This document shows, piece by piece, positions 59,016 through 64,000 of a stretch of 64,000 bases of DNA. Position numbers and translations under genes: made by a program. This DNA comes from Platerodrilus igneus (Eukaryota; Arthropoda; Insecta; Coleoptera; Lycidae). Position 1 is the first letter of the stretch. Each line of letters begins with the position of its first letter. Under the pieces are notes generated by a model. That model made no database searches, was not told where the DNA came from, and was given only the letters and a program-made list of their open reading frames with translations. The stretch is taken from assembly GCA_036346225.1 (NCBI GenBank), contig JARFIW010001670.1, positions 3,472,001 through 3,536,000 of the forward strand, read 5' to 3'.

Positions 59016-61761
59016 TTTTTTTTTTTTTCTAAATAAGAGCTTCGACGGCTTTGGTCATTAGCTCTTTGTTCTTGTTTGTATTTCAAGACTTAGGTGTTAT
59101 AGCTTGCTGTAGATATCTATATCCTTAAGAAATTGGATTGTGTTCTTAATGTCTTCACTGCTACAGAGATTTTCTTCAATGTTTAATTTCAACTTGTGTC
59201 GTTGCCTCTCAATGTGGAATCTTGGACATTCACAAATAATGTGCTTTATACACAATTTAACACTGCACTCTTCACAGAGAGGTTCTGGCTCGCCCTTCAA
59301 CAAATATTGATGAGTGAGTGTAGTGTGCCCTATGCGTACCCGATGTGATTTAACTGTTTCCTCTCTAGTTAAGTTTAAATGCATGTATGGTGTTTTCACA
59401 TCGGTTTTCAGTATTGACAGCTGTGTTGAACTTGCATTCCATCGTTCCTGCCACTTTTGTGTAATTTTATGGCTGACGTGTTTTGAAAAATCAATTCCTG
59501 TGATAAAACTCACTTCCTGTGTATTACGTGTGGCTGCAAGCCGGGCTGCTTCATCAGCCATCACATTTCCCGGGATCCCTACGTGGCCTGGGATCCATAT
59601 GAAAGTGATTACACGTTTACTATTTAAGTGACTTGCAAGTGCTTGTATTTTCTGATTCATCGGATTCGCAGAATATACGATTTTCAGTGCTGTGAGTACA
59701 CTTAACGAATCTGTGACAATTACGCATTTTTCTCTTCCTACCATCATTGAACAGTAAAGAAGAGCTTGCCACACGGCGTACTGTTCTGATAGGTAGATAG
59801 AGGCGGCTCTACACAATGTCCACGAATGGGTGTTTCCTTCGACAGCTATCGCACATCCCACGCCTTGTTCTGATTTGGATCCATCGGTGTATATAACGAT
59901 TGCTTCAGGATATTCATTTTTGATTTCGAGGAATTTCACCTGGTATATCTTATGCGTTGTTGTGTTTTTGTCAAACTTCTGCAAATCTAATCTTATATTT
60001 ATCCTAGCAGCTGTCCACGGTGATATTTCGCTTAGACCCTCTGTGATTAACTCTGGCGTTTGAACATTTAAATTTTCCATATGCTCGCGGAAACGAATCG
60101 CGACTGGCCTAGTCATAGATGGTCTATTGCCATATACATTTTGCAATGGAAACAAGAATGAATTATTTGGATTGTCGGGGTGCGATTTTACTTTAATCAC
60201 ATACCTTGTCATTAGCTGCGTTCTTCTTTGTTGCAACGATGGAAATCCTGTCTCGCAATAAAGACTATCAATCGGACTTGTTGGGAAAGCTCCGATACAG
60301 TATCGTAAGCCCAGGTGATGGATGCTGTCAAGTCTTTTCAGTAAACTTTTACGAGCTGATGAGTAGGCAATACACCCGTAGTCTAGTCTTGATAGTACTA
60401 TAGCCTGATATATTCTCAAAAGACTTATTGGCTCTGCCCCCCACTTGGTATGTGCTAGCGTTTTTATTACGTTCATGGTCTTCTGACATTTGTCTACTAG
60501 CATATTTATGTGAGTGGACCAGGCAAGTTTAGAATCAAATATTAATCCCAAGAATTTAACTGATTCCTGACAGGCGATTGCTTGCTCTTTTACATATAGT
60601 AATGGGCCATAATGCGGTGTTCTTAGTCGACAAAAATGTATGCAACTTGTTTTTTCTTCGGAGAAGGTGAAACCGACATTTTCTCCATTCTTGACAATTT
60701 TGTTTATAGACTCCTGCAATTTTCTAACTAATAGACTCATTTTTCTGCCAGAGAGCGCAATAGCTACATCATCTACATATAAGCATCTGGTTACAGTCTG
60801 ATCCACCCCCTGTGCAATGTTGTTGATCGCAATGGCAAACAGTGTGCAACTGAGCGTGGAACCTTGTGGGACTCCATTTTCCAGTTCTCGTGAGCTAGAA
60901 TAGCAGTTTCCTACTTTGACTCGAAATTTCCGATTTTTTAGGAAAGAATCAACAAATAAGGGCAAGTTTCCTCTTAGTCCATATTCATGGAGTTTATCCA
61001 TAATTCCATGCCGCCATGTCATGTCGTACGCGCCTTTAATATCGAAGAGCACTGCTACCGCGTGTTCCCGATTTTTAAAGGCATCTTGTATTAGATTTTC
61101 TAGCAGTACTAATTGATCTGCGGTTGATCGATTTTTCCTATAGCCTGCTTGATAAGGAACTAAACGCTTGATTTTTTCTAGGTGCCACAGGAGCCTTTTG
61201 TTTACAATTCTTTCCATCAGCTTACCCATGCAGCTCGTAAGACTAATAGGTCGATAGCTGGCTGGGAGGGTTGGATCTTTGGCCATTTTGAGTACGGGTA
61301 TTACAACTGCTTCTTTCCATACATCTGGGTAGGATCCTTCATTCCACAGTTTGTTATATACCTTTAACAAAGTATCTTTTACTTCATGTGTGAGGTTTCT
61401 CAGCATGTCGTTGGTGATTAAATCAGCCCCTGGAGATGTCATCTTGACATCCTTTAGGGCTTCATCAAGTTCTTGTATTGTTAAAGGTAAGTTGTAGTCA
61501 AATAATTCCTCGGTGTGAAAATTTATTTTAATTTCTCTTTCGCTTTTTGTTACCAGGAACGCTTGATTATAATTTTCTGACGAGCTAACTTTGCTAAAAT
61601 GTGTAGCTAAAGTATTTGCAATGCTAGACGGGTCTTCAATCGGTTGCTGATCTTCAATTTTTATACATATGGGCCTGTTGATGTCATAGTTCCCAGCTAC
61701 AGCTTTGACTTTTTTCCAAATGATTTTTGAATTTGTTTCCGACGTAATGGTGGTCCACTTT
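59015..61761 (-). mobile_element. I-clade LINE, 5'-truncated, ORF intact
   Basis: A - strand non-LTR element ending in A(n) (T run at 59014-59028 on +) next to (TAA)n. Its 5' end is truncated at about 61761, where the sequence switches abruptly to ORF1 of LINE copy IV on the other strand. The 3' UTR is only about 65 bp. RT followed by RNase H in one ORF is the layout of the I superclade. I-type elements of Drosophila end in TAA repeats, so the TAA tail fits. Confidence 0.88.
59097..61757 (-). CDS. LINE ORF2: reverse transcriptase and RNase H (I clade)
   Basis: About 886 codons without a stop, open from the truncation edge. The first Met (61442, in DVKMTSPGADL) is internal, since conserved linker sequence (NSKIIWKKVKAVAG, LTIQELDEALKDVK) precedes it. 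RT motifs: ASYRPISLTSCMGKLMERIV, VLFDIKGAYDMTWRHGI, ENGVPQGSTLSCTLFAIAIN and the catalytic CLYVDDVAIAL. The RNase H domain has the four acidic positions in IYTDGSKSEQG, LSEQYAVWQAL, IVTDSLSVL and GNVMADEAA. A C-terminal CEECSVKLCIKHIICECPRF gives a Cys/His zinc motif. The APE endonuclease and ORF1 are lost by 5' truncation. The undisturbed frame marks this as the youngest LINE of the window. Confidence 0.92.
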   Translation of the reverse strand, partial: WTTITSETNSKIIWKKVKAVAGNYDINRPICIKIEDQQPIEDPSSIANTLATHFSKVSSSENYNQAFLVTKSEREIKINFHTEELFDYNLPLTIQELDEALKDVKMTSPGADLITNDMLRNLTHEVKDTLLKVYNKLWNEGSYPDVWKEAVVIPVLKMAKDPTLPASYRPISLTSCMGKLMERIVNKRLLWHLEKIKRLVPYQAGYRKNRSTADQLVLLENLIQDAFKNREHAVAVLFDIKGAYDMTWRHGIMDKLHEYGLRGNLPLFVDSFLKNRKFRVKVGNCYSSSRELENGVPQGSTLSCTLFAIAINNIAQGVDQTVTRCLYVDDVAIALSGRKMSLLVRKLQESINKIVKNGENVGFTFSEEKTSCIHFCRLRTPHYGPLLYVKEQAIACQESVKFLGLIFDSKLAWSTHINMLVDKCQKTMNVIKTLAHTKWGAEPISLLRIYQAIVLSRLDYGCIAYSSARKSLLKRLDSIHHLGLRYCIGAFPTSPIDSLYCETGFPSLQQRRTQLMTRYVIKVKSHPDNPNNSFLFPLQNVYGNRPSMTRPVAIRFREHMENLNVQTPELITEGLSEISPWTAARINIRLDLQKFDKNTTTHKIYQVKFLEIKNEYPEAIVIYTDGSKSEQGVGCAIAVEGNTHSWTLCRAASIYLSEQYAVWQALLYCSMMVGREKCVIVTDSLSVLTALKIVYSANPMNQKIQALASHLNSKRVITFIWIPGHVGIPGNVMADEAARLAATRNTQEVSFITGIDFSKHVSHKITQKWQERWNASSTQLSILKTDVKTPYMHLNLTREETVKSHRVRIGHTTLTHQYLLKGEPEPLCEECSVKLCIKHIICECPRFHIERQRHKLKLNIEENLCSSEDIKNTIQFLKDIDIYSKL

Positions 61762-62571
61762 TAAAGCTTTTTCATCCACAAGACGAAAGGAATGGAAATG
61801 TCAAGCGTGTCGTACTGAGAATAAACAGTCCAGCAGTGTAAGTAAGAAAGAAGATGCTGTTGATATTGCTAAAATGTTAACTAATATAAAAAAACGGTTA
61901 GATAACTACAAATCTGTATTAACTGACCTATCACAAGATATCAAAGACTTATCTAATTTATATGATGGCATGAAGGAAGAGATGACAGCTCTTAAGGAAG
62001 TTAACATCGGTTTAAATAAAAAAATAGACAACTTACTAGCGGATAACAGGAAAAAAGATATAAAAATTGTTGAACTAGAATCCAGAATAAACATATTGGA
62101 ACAAAAAAGTAGAAATGTTAACTTCGAGATACATGGTCTAGATAAAATTGATGGTGAGAATGATGAGAAATTGAAATCTGCAGTTTGTAAATTCGTAAAC
62201 TATTTAGATAAAGACATATCGTTGTCTGATGTTCAAGTAGTTCACCGACTACCAAAAGGCGTCCTGATGCAATTCCTACCGTAATTGTCCAATGTTCATC
62301 AGAGGCTGTAAGGAATCGCATTTTAATAAAACGTAAAAATGCCATAACAAATAATAACATCTTAAATAACAACAGCGACAGGAGATTATTAATATACGAA
62401 AACTTGTCACCTTTCAATAAAAATTTATTATATCAAACAAAGTTAAAAGCTAGAGAAGTTGGGTGGAAGTTTGTTTGGTTCAGATATGGTAAGTTATTAG
62501 CCAAAAAGAATAGTGATATGCCACAAGCTATAAGAATAACTAATGTTAATGATATTAATAAATTAGTTTGA
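61762..62571 (+). pseudogene. LINE ORF1, copy IV (5'-truncated, frameshifted)
   Basis: Reads FKAFSSTRRKEWKCQACRTE, which is the end of the PHD finger, then a coiled coil (LSNLYDGMKEEMTALKEVNI) and NFEIHGLDKIDGENDEKL up to VVHRLPKG, where a one-base shift near 62260 sends the frame to TAA at 62282. The correct continuation in the next frame is RRPDAIPTVIVQ, then LLIYENLSPFNKNLLYQTKL and a double stop at 62570. The first Met in frame (61874) is internal. Confidence 0.85.
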
Positions 62572-62636
62572 TAATGTACATAAATTCAAAAGTTATTTTG
62601 TTGTTTAAATAATAATAATTTTGTGTTAAGCATTAA

Positions 62637-64000
62637 TGATAGATAATAATATGAATATTGAGTACGATAACAATATTGTACATTATCAAACCTTTACTAG
62701 CATATCGATGTGGAATTCTGAACTAATTAATTTCTCTAATAACCTTGGCAATACCGTATTAATTGCTTTAACATATCAATAATATGTTTAAATATAAATG
62801 GGATAAAAAGCCATTTTGACGAATTTCTAACGTACTTATCAAATACTAGTTTTGACTTGATAGCAATAACTGAGGCTTCAATATACGAGAACGAACTATG
62901 TAATTTTGGAATTGAAGGTTATAATTGTTTTGCTAAACTACGTACGTATACTAAAGGAGGTGGTATTATACTTTATGTCAAACAAACTATTATGTTCCAG
63001 GAAATCATTCATAACTCCAATAATTATGAAAACTTAGAAGGATTTATTTCTATTGGTAATAACTATACAGCAAAAATTATAATCGTTTATAGACCACCTA
63101 ATAAGAGTATCAATGATTTTATTGTTGAATTTGATAAGCAAATAATAAATAGTGCTCATTACAAAAATATCATCATTGGTGGAGATTTTAATATCAATTT
63201 GAAAGATAGCAATCGAATCGGGAATGAATTTGAAGTTATGTTACTTGCAGAGGGGTTTTATAAAGTCATTCTTGATAATACCCGTGAAGAATTTTATGCC
63301 GGTCATCTTGCTTCGGCTTGCATTGATCATATTTTATAAAAGGAATAAATATTAATATCTTCGCCGGAGTAATTCAATCTAAAATTTCAGATCACTATTT
63401 AATAGCAGCTAAAGTTTTTATAATATCTCTTTCATTACAAATACTTACACCTTTAAAAATTTTACGAAAATAAAATTAGACATATTTTAAGTAACAGAGA
63501 ATTAAAATTTAGGGAGAATTGCCAATGTTCCGAAGAACTCTACGAAACATTGTTTAAATTTTTTGATAATATGTACAATATATGCCAGGTTGTTAAATAT
63601 CGTAATCAAGATAAAGATCACACTCATGCTGAAAAATACAAGAAGGAATGGATGTCAGAAGTCCTACTAAATCTATTACAATATAGAGACAGATTATTTA
63701 AAAAATGGAAGAACTCAAAGTCGGATTTTGATAGGAAACAATATACACAATTCCGAAACTATGTAAATGGTAGAATTCGTAAGGCTAAAGACGCGTATTA
63801 TAATATAAAATTTAACAACACTAAAAATAATATTAAAAAAATGTGGGAAGATCTGAATGAAATTCTTAATCGTAAAAAAACTAAATGTAGATGAAGTTAT
63901 AAAAAAAGGCATGCCAGATATTTCAGATATTACTATTGCTAATAAATTTGCAACGTTTTTTCATGATAGTTTACAAACTGTATTGCATAAATGTAACAAA
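62637..64000 (+). pseudogene. LINE ORF2 endonuclease region, copy IV (partial)
   Basis: From ATG 62637, MIDNNMNIEYDNNIVHYQTF parallels the copy III start. A frameshift near 62775 leads to the APE domain: ICLNINGIKSHFDEFL, DLIAITEASIYE, GGGIILYVKQT, VYRPPNKSINDF, IIGGDFNINLKD and CIDHIL, then TAA at 63337. After another shift come VIQSKISDHYLIAAKV and, at 63550-63894, the linker (KKEWMSEVLLNLLQYRD, WKNSKSDFDRKQYTQFRN). Catalytic Asp, Asn and His of the nuclease are present but spread over frames. The RT lies beyond the window. Confidence 0.85.

Larger units (their letters stand above)
61762..64000 (+). mobile_element. APE-type LINE copy IV (runs off the window)
   Basis: Starts at the junction with the I-clade element, within ORF1 (equivalent to codon about 40 of copy III ORF1, at TFKSLSSTKRE), and continues through ORF1 and the first half of ORF2 to the window end. 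It is a diverged relative of copy III. Whether its 5' part was lost by truncation or displaced by the I-clade insertion cannot be told here. Confidence 0.9.

Noticed and set aside
59314..61367. + strand frames of 60-105 codons
   Set aside because: Antisense shadows of the I-clade LINE ORF.

Overview
The window is animal nuclear DNA, most likely from an insect. It is AT-rich, has spliced genes with very long introns, and carries BEL/Pao and Ty3/gypsy LTR retrotransposons, hAT and P-like DNA transposons and several LINE families. There are no operons, ribosome-binding sites or other bacterial features. The order of insect cannot be named from the sequence alone.

Only one host gene can be reconstructed with confidence: a secreted acid-lipase (lipase 3-like) gene on the + strand. 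Its five visible coding exons lie at 12320-12515, 20326-20684, 20732-20881, 45793-46020 and 46068-46229. They join in phase to 364 residues with the complete Ser-Asp-His triad. The signal-peptide exon is not identified. Two introns are only 47 nt long, one of them GC-AG, while intron 1 is 7.8 kb and intron 3 is 24.9 kb. A terminal exon of an unrecognised + strand gene lies at 7083-7310.

Layout: 1-12.3 kb is mostly non-coding, with tandem repeats, a near-perfect 39-bp hairpin, a dead DUF4817-type element and LTR scraps. Intron 1 holds a tRNA-SINE-like relic, a 281-bp composite minisatellite and several (AT)n/(CA)n tracts. Intron 3 is packed with mobile DNA: a BEL/Pao element (24520-31053, 391-bp LTRs, CTATA target duplication), a 1367-bp non-autonomous hAT (32204-33570), two gypsy remnants (about 34.0-38.9 kb) and a 2530-bp defective hAT with transposase (39595-42124). 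It also holds an old diverged duplication; one copy carries the BEL insertion and the other keeps the empty site.

Downstream of the lipase, a P-like transposase scrap (46.7 kb) and a LINE tail (49.6 kb) lead into a dense LINE cluster from 50.5 kb to the window end. There, two copies of an RLE-type (R4/Dong-like) LINE and several copies of an APE-type, CR1/L2-like LINE are separated by (TTA)n/(ATT)n arrays. An intact I-clade LINE ORF (RT plus RNase H) on the - strand lies tail to tail with the full-length CR1/L2-like copy, across the same kind of array. The strongest candidates for something new are the repeated landing of unrelated LINEs in ATT arrays and the 3'-terminal RNA hairpins of two LINE families, whose stems show compensatory base changes between copies.
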